Source of the DNA: Plantago major
Taxonomy: Eukaryota > Streptophyta > Magnoliopsida > Lamiales > Plantaginaceae
Assembly: GCA_026545765.1 (NCBI GenBank)
Contig: CM048844.1
Coordinates: 24,064,237-24,128,236 of the forward strand
Reading direction: 5' to 3'
Length of the DNA stretch: 64,000 nucleotides
Shown here: piece by piece, positions 36,024 to 47,913 of the stretch
Layout of the letters: each line of letters starts with the position of its first letter
Position numbering within the stretch: position 1 is the first letter of the stretch
Program-made: the position numbers and the translations under genes
Notes under the pieces: generated by a model
Databases searched by the model: none
What the model saw: the letters and a program-made list of their open reading frames with translations, nothing else
Told to the model about the DNA's origin: nothing

Positions 36024-36767
36024 ATAATTAACCTTCGTCTCAATTTATTAGAATTATAACATGTATAGAATTACGTATTTAGTTTCATTACAATTACAAT
36101 TACATTCTTAATTATGATACGTTAAGAATTTGTAATGAATTACATGCATTTTACGATTACAATTCATTTTTATAAATTTTAAACTTCCATTTATCTATTA
36201 ACATTACAAATTGTAGATGAAAATATTAGTAATACTTTTTATGTTAATACGAAAAAATTATATTCAAATCACCAAAGTCACCAAATTTGTCTCCAAACAC
36301 ACAATTAAATCTACATAATCCTAGTACGTATACGAAAATATCTAAGTAAATACCCCACATACTTACAATCATAATAACAGTATACTAACAATCCAATTTC
36401 ACAATAAATATATCAATTGCACATCTCAAAGCTAACACAATACGTAATATAAGCTAAACTAGCTACTACATACTTCCTATAAACATACAATTGCTCAAAC
36501 AAGTCGAACTTAAATAAATTCTCAAATTTTAAAAAGTAAGGGCTTTAGCCAAAATACCTTCGAATCCGGTGAAAATAGCGGATGAAAGTTTAAATTGATG
36601 GAAGAAATGAGTTCCTTGTCCCACGAGCTTCGAAATGACACCAAGCTTGGCCGGAATCTTCGAGTTTTGGTCGGAAATGGCAAGTGGCGAAATGAAGAAC
36701 AAAGGAGGTAGAAAGAAAAGCAGTAGCGAAAATGGAGGAAATCGAGCCCGCTTCTTCTGTTAATGCC
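36024..36767. other. 5' untranslated part of the large CACTA element
   Basis: AT-rich, no gene seen. It lies between the right terminal repeats and the TNP2 start, so the TNP2 promoter and leader would be here. Confidence 0.5.
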
Positions 36768-37022
36768 GACTTTAACGACGGATAGCCTATTCGTCGCTAA
36801 ACTGCGACGGATAGGCTATCTGTCGTTGATTCCCCCGTCGGATTTAATTTTTTATTTTCCTTTTTTTTGGTCAACTATGTTAGGGACGGATTCCTTCTCC
36901 GTCCCTAAATTAGAGACGGTTAATTTAATCCGTTGCGAATTCGCGACGGATTGACGACGGATTACAGACGGATCTCTATCCGTCGTCGTGGACCGTCGTT
37001 AAAAGTGAACTTTCTTGTAGTG
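36768..37022. repeat. CACTA right terminal and subterminal repeat region
   Basis: Repeats of AACGACGGAT, GCGACGGAT and GACGACGGAT with complements, then the CTTGTAGTG terminus. Confidence 0.85.
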
Positions 37023-37025
37023 AAA

Positions 37026-38690
37026 TACGCGATCTTTTTCCATGTCTATCTTATCGCAATTCTATCTTTGTTCTTTTTCCGATCTAATTCCTTCTCTTCT
37101 AAATCTAAACCATTTCATGGATTAAAAATCGACAGAACATTCTTCCAATTGTTTTACCACTATACCAGGCAATAGAAAGTTCTGTTGCCCCTGATAAAAG
37201 GAAATTGAATATATTAGTATAAAAAATGAATTAAAATGTGTAGAGAGAAAAACAGTAATTGAATCATTCTTTAACCAAACATAAACCGAGGCATGTGCTT
37301 GCACATTTCCCTTAAAACAATTACGTACCATCACTACGGTGCTTGAGGTATTGTTGAACGCTTGTTTTCCAGGATACAACGGTTAAACCTTAACAAGTAG
37401 CTGCACTCGCTAGCTATTCCTGGTGAACTAAACTGAAGCCCAGATTATACGAGAGGGAAGAGGAGAAGAAATGCCACAAAGAGAGAAGAGAAAAGGGTGA
37501 GTTTTCTTCTACTCTGTTCCAATGCATATGAGACCCTTTTATAGTTGAGGAATGAGAATGTAACCCCATTCTGCATTATACCAATTCATTACAAAATATT
37601 TGTAACTTATGCTCCACTACCCCAATTCATTACAAGAGTAATCTTGTAACTTATGGAGCAACAAATATCAAATTGACTATTTGTAACTTACATGAGTTAC
37701 AAATTTCAATTTGAAGCAAAAGCTTCTAGAAGGTTGAAGAAGTTGAACCAACAAAAGCTTACTCTTGAGGGCTTACCCATTTGAGCTTGGTTCGGTTCGA
37801 CTTTCGTGACTGAGAGTCGCGCGCCCACTCACAGACAAGTTAACTAGTTTCATGTACAAATTTGGCCAGGATTTGCACTCAATTTATCTAGCTACACAAC
37901 TTGAACACTATGTATGAGCTAGTAAATTATAAATTAGAAACTATACGTCTCAAACAATGTGGGACAAACCCACTCAACTTCTAACTTTGATCATTTTATT
38001 CCTCACTAACCCAATGTCCGTTTTAGGCAAACAATATATCGATTCGAAGCTCTTACAGAGTATCTTACGAATATATATTTTATTTTTTTTAATTAACAAA
38101 TAATTAGAAAATGATCTGCACGTAAATATACCTCTCAAGGCATTATTTACTTCTCTTTTTCTTCATTATTTCCAAAAAGTTGAGTAACTTTTTATTTGAG
38201 AAGGAAGAGACGGAGGACCACCACCGAGTCCTAACAATCCATTGGAAGCCATGACCGTTTTTCTCTATCCAAATTCCACATCCTCATATTTCGGTCATGA
38301 TGGTGCATAGTAATTTTTTTCTTGATGTCTTGTTTATATAATTTTTCTCCTTTTTATCGTCTTTATTTTGTATTTAATTTCATATTTTTATGCAATTTTT
38401 CGGTATTTGAGTTTGTTCTCAGATCTACAGATTTGGTGATAATGAAACTAGGAATTAGATAGGATCCACTTCTCTTATGGGCTATGGTATTTTAGATAAT
38501 GGAAATAGTTTGGAATTGGATATTCTACCTTATGCAAAGTGGGTAATGTGGAGTTATACGGTGCAAATTGTGGTGATTATGTTTGTTTTGCAACAAGACA
38601 CCGTGCTTTGTTTATTACTCCAGTCTGTTTCAGAAACAATCAGATATTGATAGCTAGATATGTTTGAAAGTTGAGAGTTGGAGATAATTA
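37026..38690. other. Non-coding interval, possibly with a solo LTR
   Basis: No gene recognised. On the minus strand, 38030-37300 has features of an LTR: TGTTTGCCTAAAACGGAC near 38025 and a TATA-like CTATAAAAGGG near 37540. No paired copy, primer site or target duplication was found, so this stays a suggestion. Confidence 0.3.
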
Positions 38691-38691
38691 A

Positions 38692-38953
38692 TACTCCATC
38701 TATTTCAGAAAAAAGCGTTATATTTTACTATTATGCGATCAACTGTCACTGCGTTTGACCACAATTTACTCTTAAACGATATTAATAAATAAATTATTAA
38801 AATTATATAATGAAAATTTAGTAATTAAAATTTTATTATATGATTTTATTAAATTATTTACTATTATCGTTTATGAGTAATTTGTGGTTAAACTCGAATA
38901 CAGTTGATCGGTTAAAGTCAAAATGTAACACTTTCTCTGAAATGGAGGGAGTA
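38692..38953. mobile_element. Stowaway-type MITE
   Basis: Left end TACTCCATCTATTTCAGAAA; right end CTTTCTCTGAAATGGAGGGAGTA. The inner arms are also inverted copies of each other, so it can fold into a long hairpin. Confidence 0.7.
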
Positions 38954-41900
38954 AGTGGACTAAAGTCCAAACCCACAGGTAATATCTGCAAATATTTTCT
39001 TCATGATACTTTTGATTTCTTGATTTACTGCTAATAGTTCAAGGTGACCAAAAAATCGAAGCAGGAATCAAGAAATTAAAAGTACTGAATATGCAACTTT
39101 TTTCCCTTCTTTTTTAGTACTTCATGGTAATTTGGGTTTATCTATATCATATTATTGACTGAAGGCAATGGGTTGCTTGACTTTTCCATCATTTTTGTTT
39201 TGATGTTATTATAGAGTTCATCATTCTGAAGCTCTTGTAGGTGTATGTGAAAAGCCAACATTGACTCATAGAATTATTACTGAACTTTACTGCTGTCGAA
39301 CTACGAAAATGGGATTCGTTATCTCCATTACTCCATATATAGAACATCAATGAATTAGTGACATATTTGATGGAGAATTCTTGGTGAAATGGATCCTAAG
39401 TAAATTTCGATGCAGCTATCCTTGCCAAAGATAGTTTCAGAAGGGATGCTTTACAGGTAATTAAAGACTTTAAATCGGATTGGGCACAACTTGTTGCTAG
39501 TGGAGCGCTATAATTAAAGAATTTAAAACATGAGTAAGTCTCTAACGGTGTTATAAAAAGACTAAAAAAGACGGATAAACATTATAATTATAGCCGAAAA
39601 TATTACACGTTTTATTAAGAACATCGGTGATATACATTACATAAAAAATGATATAAAATGTTTACTCATAAAACATTACACATATAGTTAAGAACATTAA
39701 TCCGTCTCTCAAGTCTCTCACTAATATCCGTCTCTTTAAAGACTTTGTGTTTCTAGTATGTATATAATTTGAAGTTTAACATATTTATATAGGCTTAAAC
39801 ATTTTTAATACTATATGGGCACTCTTTTTATTCAGCCCATTTTTGTAAAATAAGACGTTTTTCATACAAAAATTGATGAACATTTATCATAAAAGCTCCT
39901 CAGCATCCAATGCTGTACGTTTTTTTTCAAAATCTTGACCACTTGTCAAGAAACCTTAAATATTTCTCATCATGAAATATAAACACTACACGAATAGTTG
40001 AAAACTATTAAAAAGAAAAGAATAGTTCAAACTCTAATTGTTAAGAGAAGTATAGAAGAGAAACGAGAGAAAAAGGAGAATGTAGAGAGAATAGAGATTC
40101 ATTCTTGTAACAAAATGAATGTACATGCCAGATTTATATAAGATAAAATGAATTTTAAATTTCAAGGGGACCTAATAGTATATGGAGAAACAAAAATATT
40201 TCCACTAACATATATACATTTATATTTTCATCCGCTAACTCTTCACACATTTAACTCGATCATTCACTAACGTACATTAATCCTATCATCCACTAAACTC
40301 ATTATGCATTTATCCAATTATTTAAAACTGAAAACCCACCTCTGCTTTTGTCATAGTCACCAAGAGCATCATTCCCTGCTTCATACTCTTCCAATTAACC
40401 AGTTGACGGAGAAAATCAATTGAGGTTTGTAATAACGTGAATCTACATTAAATCGATTTCAATGTAAGTTCCACAATGTTCAAGCAATAATCAAGTTGAT
40501 TTCCAATGACGTCAAACAAAAAACCCAATAAAATTTATAATTCTTTGTAATGCATGTTTTTGTGTCATGGCCGTCCCAAGATGAACATCAACCTTGGTGA
40601 TCCCAAAGCAATGTCTTCGTGGTCCAATGGGAGCAAGCTTCCCGATAAACGATAACTTATATAGTGACAAATTTATGTTGTCAAGAATATCATTGACATT
40701 ATTAGTTAAGACATTTATGTTGTCCATATTAGTATTTTTCATATACAAAAATATACATTTTGTTAATAATATAGACGTTTTTATTTTTAACACCAATATA
40801 TTTTATGTATATATAGAGTATGTCGGCATCTAAATAAGTTATTTAAAGACCGTCTGTCTAGAGACTTTGTGATTTATTAATTATTTAACTTATCAACTAC
40901 TAGGCTACTATTATATTTACATAACCAGTTATAAGTTACGGGCTAGTTTTGTTACGTATGTATAGCCTTAGATCACCTTAAAAGCTTCTAAATTGTCGTC
41001 GCTCATGCTTTATTTATGCTGCTTTTAAATAATTTGGTTTACTCTTACTTTTTTCGAATATGCGCAACCATAATTTGTATTTCTAAATAGTTATCAGTTT
41101 AATTTTTATACTTTTATAATTTCATCTTATATGCATATATAAAATTTATAGGTTACACATTAATATTTTTGAAACTTATCAAGTACACATAGCATAGATA
41201 AAATAAGTTTTATGTATTGCAACGCCCTCACGTCTTCGTATTGTTTTAAAGTTTTAATGCTTTTTGACTTCGCTTTCGCCTCGCTCGCGCTCTAGATGAT
41301 ATAGATATAGCCTGGGGACGTTTAGTCATAGATAAAGTCAACCTGTAAAGGGGAAAGGAGGACGTGAGATCATCTGATAGCCATGGCCAATTAACGAGCA
41401 CCGGGGGTGACAAAGTATTTATTCAATTTTGATCGTAAAAGAATAGTTTTGTTAGGAAAAGATGAAGAAATATGGCCTACCCTTCACATGTTGAGAAACA
41501 CTTTGATGGACAAATATATGCCAATGTTCGCTTTCCAAATGGCGTTGCTGCACTATGAGTCTATTACAATGTGGATAGCATCTTTTGCACTTTAGTTTGC
41601 ACTTTAGTACATATCTGGTAGTGTAAGATCACGATAAGGTGACTGGATGGATAATTACCCAAATAATCTTACTCTCTCCGGGTCATTAGGGAGTGATTGG
41701 ATAAGTGTTTTAATTCAGAAAACCTGGTTAAAATCATGCACCTAAATTTTTACGAAATTCAAGATTTTAAAATCTTCCCAAGCCCTCACTTTCTATTCAA
41801 ATAAGAAAATTATAATAAAAATATAGTTTGTAAAATGTATATGTAAGATAGATATTGAAGAAGTGATGATAAACTAATTAGTTAGTTGGATAATACCTTA

Positions 41901-42632
41901 TTATTTATGGAGTATAAAGTAATAGAATTTGTGAATAAAAAGTTAAACTGTTGTTATTAAGGTAATTTGAGTAATTTACTTTTCTTTCCCACTGTGATCA
42001 TCATGAATAAAAAGGGACCAACTTATGATTTCTTTTCAACCTTTTGAATCTTTTCTTTACAATTCATTGGTTACTTTTCAGGGTTGCAACCACAGCCCAC
42101 ATGGAGTGTGTGGTCTCACAAACAAGTTCGTGGTTGAATAAACTACGTTTATCGCCTCATTCAGTTTATTACGAGAAAATAATTATATGTCCCTTGTTGT
42201 ATTGAACGGGATTAAAAGTAAAATTCCCATGTGATGAATGGTAATGTGTGCGGTGTTGTGGGTGAAATTCGTCCTTAGAGCAGTCTACGAATAATTATGC
42301 ATCGATCAAATTAAATTGTTAATAAATATATTGATATTGTTAACAAAATGCAATTTTCTTGTGTATGAAAAAACGTCAATGTTAACGAAATGCACGTTTT
42401 GAAATTAGATCAATATTTTTCTAACAAAATAGGTCGGTCTCTAAATAAGTTTTCTAATAGACGGTATTTCTTGAGACTTTGTACTCTACAAATAGGCCAC
42501 ATTTACTTCTTCGGATGTAAGCCATTTATTACATTTCGACTTCATTTTATGAAGAGTTCTGAGCCTTAATACTAGTTGAATCCTTAACCGGTTTGTTTTA
42601 GGGTAAACCGATCAAAAAGGATTTCGCCCCTT
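38954..42632. other. AT-rich non-coding interval
   Basis: No gene recognised. Short open frames at 40512-40796 (minus) and 41407-41595 (plus) have no family motif I know. Confidence 0.45.
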
Positions 42633-42642
42633 ACTTTCCAAC

Positions 42643-42798
42643 TCCCCTTTCTTTAGATGCGCTATTACAATTACAATGCTTAACCTAGGACAAATTTTAT
42701 CATCAATAAATCTCTAATCACTATTTCAATGGGATTGAACCCGTGACTTCTTGGGTACAAAGTGTCCAAACTTGCCACTCAGCTACAAATGCTTTGAC
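42643..42798 (-). mobile_element. tRNA-derived SINE with 10-bp target duplication
   Basis: On the minus strand there is an RNA polymerase III A box (TAGCTGAGTGGC, 42785-42774) and a B box (GGTTCAATCCC, 42741-42731) at tRNA-like spacing. The direct repeat ACTTTCCAAC flanks the unit on both sides (42633-42642 and 42799-42808). The acceptor-stem positions do not pair, so it is not a tRNA gene. The 3' tail on the minus strand is AAAGAAAGGGGA. Confidence 0.75.
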
Positions 42799-43567
42799 AC
42801 TTTCCAACCCTTTTTAGAAGTTAAAAAGAACTATTTTGACCAAGAATAAATTTCAGTCGAAACAATGAAATCCAGATAAGTGAAGGGTATTGAACGACTG
42901 TGGTAAAATATATCCCAAGTTGGCACGTATGATTAAATTAAAAGAACATATCCTGTCCTCGACAAAATTTTGGACAAGTTGAGTCTCAATGGCGGCCATT
43001 CTAATTGAGTTCAACACACCATCACATTGAGTTCATTTCAATATTAAAATAGAAACATTCCACAAGTATTCGACTCAGTCAAGAATTCTTCTAGAAAAAG
43101 ATAAGATAATATTGGTTGCCCAAAATGGTTACACGAATTAACTAGCTATCAATTAGTGATGGATGAGGATGACATCGTGAAAACTGCAAAACACCACCTT
43201 AAAAAAAAAAAAAAAAATCCTAATAATGTACTGAGTTATTGGGGATGATTGAACATTACAAAGGTAAAAAATTATACGGGAAAGAGAGTTGAAATTTGTT
43301 TTGTAATGTTTTCGTGGCAGCATTCAGTATGCTCGTCACTTGTGTAAACGTTCTCGTTTAGTTAGTACAGTATGTTTTTAGCCTTACAACAAAAACAGAC
43401 AAACATAACCATTTAAGTACTACCAGTAAAAGGTCTGAATTTTGCTAAATACCACCGGTATAATATGTTTACCAATTACCACCCCCATTAAATAGTACGA
43501 TCATCATGGTCATTGTATCTAATCATTTTTAAAATATCATTATGTATAGTATACATATAATATTTTT

Positions 43568-44226
43568 TGTGAAGTTTTGGGGGTGTTTCGAAGATCCCAG
43601 GTTTTACAGGGACTGGATTGAAAGGTTTCAGATTTACAGGGACTTGATTTCGAAGGTTTCGGAAGTACAGGGACCTGGTTACAAATTGGAAGAAGTGCTG
43701 TTGGTTTCCTAAACCAAATCAAAGAAGAAAACGTAATACTAATTGGATAAGTGAAGACACGTTTCTTCCTCAAGCTTTCCTGTTTCCTGTTCCTATTCGG
43801 TTTTTACTGTTTCTTACGCCTATATATATGCTAAAACAGAGCATCAGAGATGCGGACACAATGAGAAGAAAGCGCAGAAATGCATCGAAGCAATCAAGAG
43901 CATCGATCCAAGTAGATCGATCGGATACAATCGTTATCTTCCAGTTTCTTGTGCTATTCTTCGTGTTTAGAATAGTGATTATTAGCTGAAGTTGTGAGGA
44001 TTGTGTAGTAGAATTCGGGACGTAATTCTGGGTCAATTTCTCTGTAACTTAGCTGGTTTGAGGAAGGTTGTGGAGTAATAAAATTCGTTGATTCTCCGTG
44101 GACGTAGATTGGATTTATTCAATCGAACCACGTTAAATTGCGTTTGTGTTTTATTGCTTTGATTGGTGGTTGTATTTTTCAAGTAGTTGATTGGTTTTAT
44201 TGCGATCTTGGTTCGAATACTTAACA
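43568..44226 (+). repeat. copia 5' LTR
   Basis: 659 bases, TG to CA. Contains a TATA-like CCTATATATA near 43818. The last 270 bases differ from the 3' LTR at about four positions, while the first half differs by many substitutions and indels. Confidence 0.9.
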
Positions 44227-44227
44227 A

Positions 44228-44246
44228 GTGGCGCCGTCTGTGGGAA
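44228..44246 (+). other. copia primer-binding site
   Basis: GTGGCGCCGTCTGTGGGAA directly after the LTR. TGGCGCC is complementary to a tRNA 3' end (GGCGCCA). It is not the initiator-Met site (TGGTATCAGAGC) common in plant copia elements. Confidence 0.7.
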
Positions 44247-44293
44247 GAAGAAGGAGCTGTGTTCGATCAGTGATTGCGGCGTTGTGATCAACT

Positions 44294-44866
44294 ATGGGTT
44301 CAACAAGGTTTGACATTGACAAGTTTACGGGTGCAAACGATTTTGCACTGTGGAAGATCAAGATGGAGGCTATCTTGACTCAGCAAGGCGTGGAGATGGC
44401 ATTGTTGCCTCGTAGTGAAGTTCCTGAAACAATTTCAGACCAAGAGTTAAAGATTCTCTCAGGGAAGGCCAGAAGTATAATCATATTGAGTTTGGGTGAT
44501 GAACCATTAAGGGAGGTTGCTAAGGAGAAAACTGCAGTTGATATGTGGAAGAAGCTAGAATCGTTGTATCAAACACGATCTTTAGCTAGGAGATTATTTA
44601 TGAAATCACAACTGTATTCTTACAGGATGGATCCAGATAGGAACATTCTTGAGCAACTGGCTAAGTTCAACAAAACTCTGGATGAGATTGATAGCATTGA
44701 AGATTCAAAGCTTCCTGATGAAGATAAAGCAATAATTTTGCTTAATTCCCTACCTAAGTCTTATGAGAGCATCAGGGATGCAATTGCATTCACAGGCCAA
44801 AAGAAGGTTACATTGGAGGAAGTTCAATGTTTAATCAAAGTGAAGAGCAACAAAGGAGGAGACTAA
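44294..44866 (+). pseudogene. copia gag polyprotein, N-terminal part
   Basis: An open frame of 190 codons beginning MGSTRFDIDKFTG with FALWKIKMEAIL and LLNSLPKSYESIRDA, the typical plant copia gag (UBN2/DUF4219 type), which forms the capsid. The frame ends at 44866. The continuation (EETKVEASGEGL, then the zinc knuckle) is in another frame, so one base has been lost or gained near 44845. Confidence 0.9.
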
Positions 44867-47151
44867 GGTAGAGGCATCTGGTGAGGGTCTCATGGTCAAG
44901 AACAATAACTACAAGCCTAAGTTCCAACCACAGTACCAGAAGAACAAGGGTAAAGCACCAGTTGGTGGTGGTTTTGCAAACAAGGAAACCAGGATTTGTC
45001 ATCACTGCAAGAAACCTGGTCACCTAAAGAAAAATTGTTTCTTGTTAAAGAGACGAAAGGACAATGAAGGTGGAGGGAGTACTTCCCATGAGTTTACAGG
45101 AAATATTGAGTATGATGGGGATGTGTTAAATATCACAGATGAGGTGATAAATATCCCAGGAGGAGTGATAAATGTCGCAGATCAAGCCAACGATGAATGG
45201 GTTCTTGATTCTAGATGCACATTCCATATTTGTCCATATAAGGAGTGGTTTACCAAGTTGGATGTTAGCTATGGAGGCACAGTTATGCTGGGGAATGATA
45301 TGATATGCAACATTCAAGGTGTTGGTGACATAAAGCTCAGAATGGATGATGAATCTGTGAAGACACTCACAGATGTCAGGTATATTCCTGAGCTCAGAAG
45401 AAATCTAATCTCTCTTGGTACATTAGAGCATAAAGGGTATAGATTTAGCTCAGAGAATGGTGTGCTTACTGTGTATAATAAGGATGCATCTGCTGTCATG
45501 AGTGGCATAAGGAGGAATAAGCTCTACTATATGAGGTGTAGGGTGATTATTGGTGATGTATCAGTAGCTAGTATGGATGATACTGAGCTATGGCACAGGA
45601 GAATGGCACATGTAAGTGAGAAGGGGTTGATTAAGTTGCAGAAGAAGCAGGTATTTGATATAAGCAAGATTGAGAAGTTAAAACCCTGTGAGCAATGTAT
45701 TATGGGAAAAGCTAAAAGGACCCCCTCCCCAACTGGTATACATACCAGTAGTGCTCCCCTAGATTACATACATGCAGATCTATGGGGACCTGCAAAATCT
45801 TGAACAAAAGGTGGAGGTAGATATTTCCTTTCACTGATAGATGACTACACTAGGAGAGTGTGGGTGTATGTGCTGAGAAACAAGAGTGATGCATTCTCTA
45901 GATTCAAAGAGTGGTGTGCAGAGGTCGAGCTGGAAAAGGGCTTGAAAGTTAAAGTTTTGAGAACGGATAATGGTTTAGAGTTCTTGTCAAAGGAATTCAA
46001 CAAGTTCTTCATGGATAAAGGTATTAAGAGACACAGAACAATACCTGGTACTCCTCAACAAAATGGTTTAGTTGAGAGGATGAATAGAACTCTTCTAGAG
46101 AGAACTAGATGCATCATGTTTCAAGCTGGAGTTCCTAAGTCCTTCTGGGGTGAAGCTGTAACTACAGTGTGTTACTTAATCAATAAAACTCCATCATCAG
46201 CCATACAGATGAAAACTCCTGATGAATTGTGGTATGGAGATGCGAAGGAATACTCACACTTAAGAGTATTTGGTTGTCTAGCATATGTACATGTCAGGCA
46301 GGACAAACTTGAGCCAAGGGCATTGAAATGCATTTTCTTGGGCTATCCAAAGGGTGTGAAGGGATACAAGCTGTGGTGTATTGAGAAGAATGCTCAGAAG
46401 GTAGTTATAAGCAGGGATGTAATGTTTGAAGAAGATGTGTTCCCATACAAGAACATTGATCATCACCTGGAAACTGATATGAAGGAGTTTAAAGATTCTA
46501 AGATTGAGGTGGAGCTTATGAGAATCAATGAGCAAGTTAAAGAAAACCACGAAGTAGTGAGTGATTCTCATGTTCAAGAAGATGCAAGTGATCATTTAAC
46601 AACTCAATTGGAGTAGAAAGCTCACTGAGGGGAGTGATACGAGAGATCCCATACCAGGATTAATACTAGCTAGTCCAACTACCTCAACTAGTATTTCTAC
46701 ACAAGAACAACAAGCTCCAGAAGTTACACAACCAGCTACTGAGAAAAGAAACCACACAAGGAGGAATGTGGTACCAGTTACAGAAGAAATCATAAACTTC
46801 CAGCTGACAAGAGATAGAGAGAGGAGACAGCCTAAACCTACGAATATGTATGGTTTTAGCAACATGGTGGCAGATTCACTAAGTACTTGTCATGATATTG
46901 AATATCAAGAGCCTCAGAATTTCACAGAAGCAAGTACAGGAGTAAAGAAGTCTCTCTATGGATTAAAACAAAGCCTTAGGCAGTCGTATAGAAAGTTCAG
47001 TGAGTATATGGAAGAAATTGGTTTCATTAAATCTGCGTATGATAGTTGTGTGTACTTGAAGAAAGAGAATGTTGCATATATGTTAACAAAGGTGTTAAAT
47101 CCAACTAAATTCTTACATTGTTTGAATTTAGTTGGTGTCTCAAAGTGTTGA
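44848..47151 (+). pseudogene. copia gag C-terminus, protease, integrase, remnant reverse transcriptase
   Basis: The zinc knuckle CHHCKKPGHLKKNC lies at 44998-45039. The aspartic protease site reads LDSRCT where copia has DSG, so the catalytic Gly is changed to Arg. Gag pre-integrase LWHRRMAH and the HHCC end CEQCIMGKAKR follow. An in-frame TGA at about 45802 cuts the integrase core before LIDDYTRRVWVYV. The core continues with LRTDNGLEF and GTPQQNGLVERMNRTLLER, so the later acidic residues remain. After 46616 there are stops. The frame at 46768-47151 keeps only KKSLYGLKQS, YDSCVYLK and the pol C-terminus TKVLNPTKFLHCLN. The YVDD active site and RNase H are absent. It is non-autonomous. Confidence 0.9.
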
Positions 47152-47249
47152 GGGATGCCAACACTGTGTGCTGGAGCTATTGTCCATCAAAGGATGATAG
47201 TGATGAAGAGAAAGTGAGATGAATGAAGTTACTCCTGTTATCTTCTCAA

Positions 47250-47261
47250 CAAGGTGGAGAT
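47250..47261 (+). other. copia polypurine tract
   Basis: CAAGGTGGAGAT immediately before the 3' LTR, the usual copia plus-strand priming site. Confidence 0.75.
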
Positions 47262-47908
47262 TGTGAAGTTTTGGGGGTGTTTCGAAGATCCCAGGTTTTA
47301 CAGGGACTAGATTGAAAGGTTTGATTCAGGACTTGATTTGAAAGTTTGAATCTGAGGACTGGTTGCAAATTGGAAGAAGTCTGTTGGTTTCCTAAACCAA
47401 ATCAAAGAAGAAAAGCGTAATACTAATTGGATAAGTGAAGACACGTTTCTTCCTCAAGCTTTCCATTTCTGTTCCTATTCGGTTTTCTTGTTTCTTACGC
47501 CTATATATGCTAAATCGAGCATCGAGATGACAAACACGATTGGAAAGCGAAAGCGGATCGAATTGAAGCAATCAAGAGCATCGATCCAAGGCAGAGATCG
47601 ATCAGATACAAGCTGTTATCTTCCAGTTTCTTGTGCTATTCTTCGTGTTTAGAATAGTGATTATTAGCTGAAGTTGTGAGGATTGTGTAGTAGAATTCGG
47701 GACGTAATTCTGGGTCAATTTCTTTGTAACTTAGCTGGTTTGAGTAAGGTTGTGGAGTAATAAAATTCGTTGATTCTCCGTGGACGTAGATTGGATTTAT
47801 TCAATCGAACCACGTTAAATTGTGTTTGTGTTTTATTGCTTTGATTGGTGGTTGTATTTGTCAAGTAGTTGATTGGTTTTATTGCGATCTTGGTTCGAAT
47901 ACTTAACA
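47262..47908 (+). repeat. copia 3' LTR
   Basis: 647 bases starting TGTGAAGTTTTGG and ending CTTAACA. Pairs with 43568-44226. Confidence 0.9.
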
Positions 47909-47913
47909 ATTTT

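Larger units (their letters stand above)
27675..37022 (-). mobile_element. Large CACTA (En/Spm) transposon with two nested CACTA insertions
   Basis: The left terminus CACTACAAAAAAAA begins at 27675 and the right terminus TTCTTGTAGTG ends at 37022. The flanking triplets are both AAA (27672-27674 and 37023-37025), the 3-bp target duplication of this superfamily. Both ends carry subterminal repeats of GCGACGGAT and its complement. Inside, on the minus strand, are a TNP2-type transposase pseudogene and a TNP1/Transposase_24-like gene, the standard pair. Removing the two nested elements leaves about 6.8 kb. Confidence 0.92.
43568..47908 (+). mobile_element. Ty1/copia LTR retrotransposon, defective
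   Basis: Two LTRs (43568-44226 and 47262-47908) start TGTGAAGTTTTGG and end CTTAACA. A primer-binding site and a polypurine tract adjoin them. The internal order gag, protease, integrase, reverse transcriptase is that of copia. ATTTT lies on both sides (43562-43566 and 47909-47913), with a one-base ambiguity on the left. The reverse transcriptase and RNase H are largely deleted. Confidence 0.93.

Noticed and set aside
42731..42798. Possible tRNA gene
   Set aside because: A and B boxes are present, but the acceptor stem does not pair, and the unit is flanked by a 10-bp target duplication. It is a SINE.
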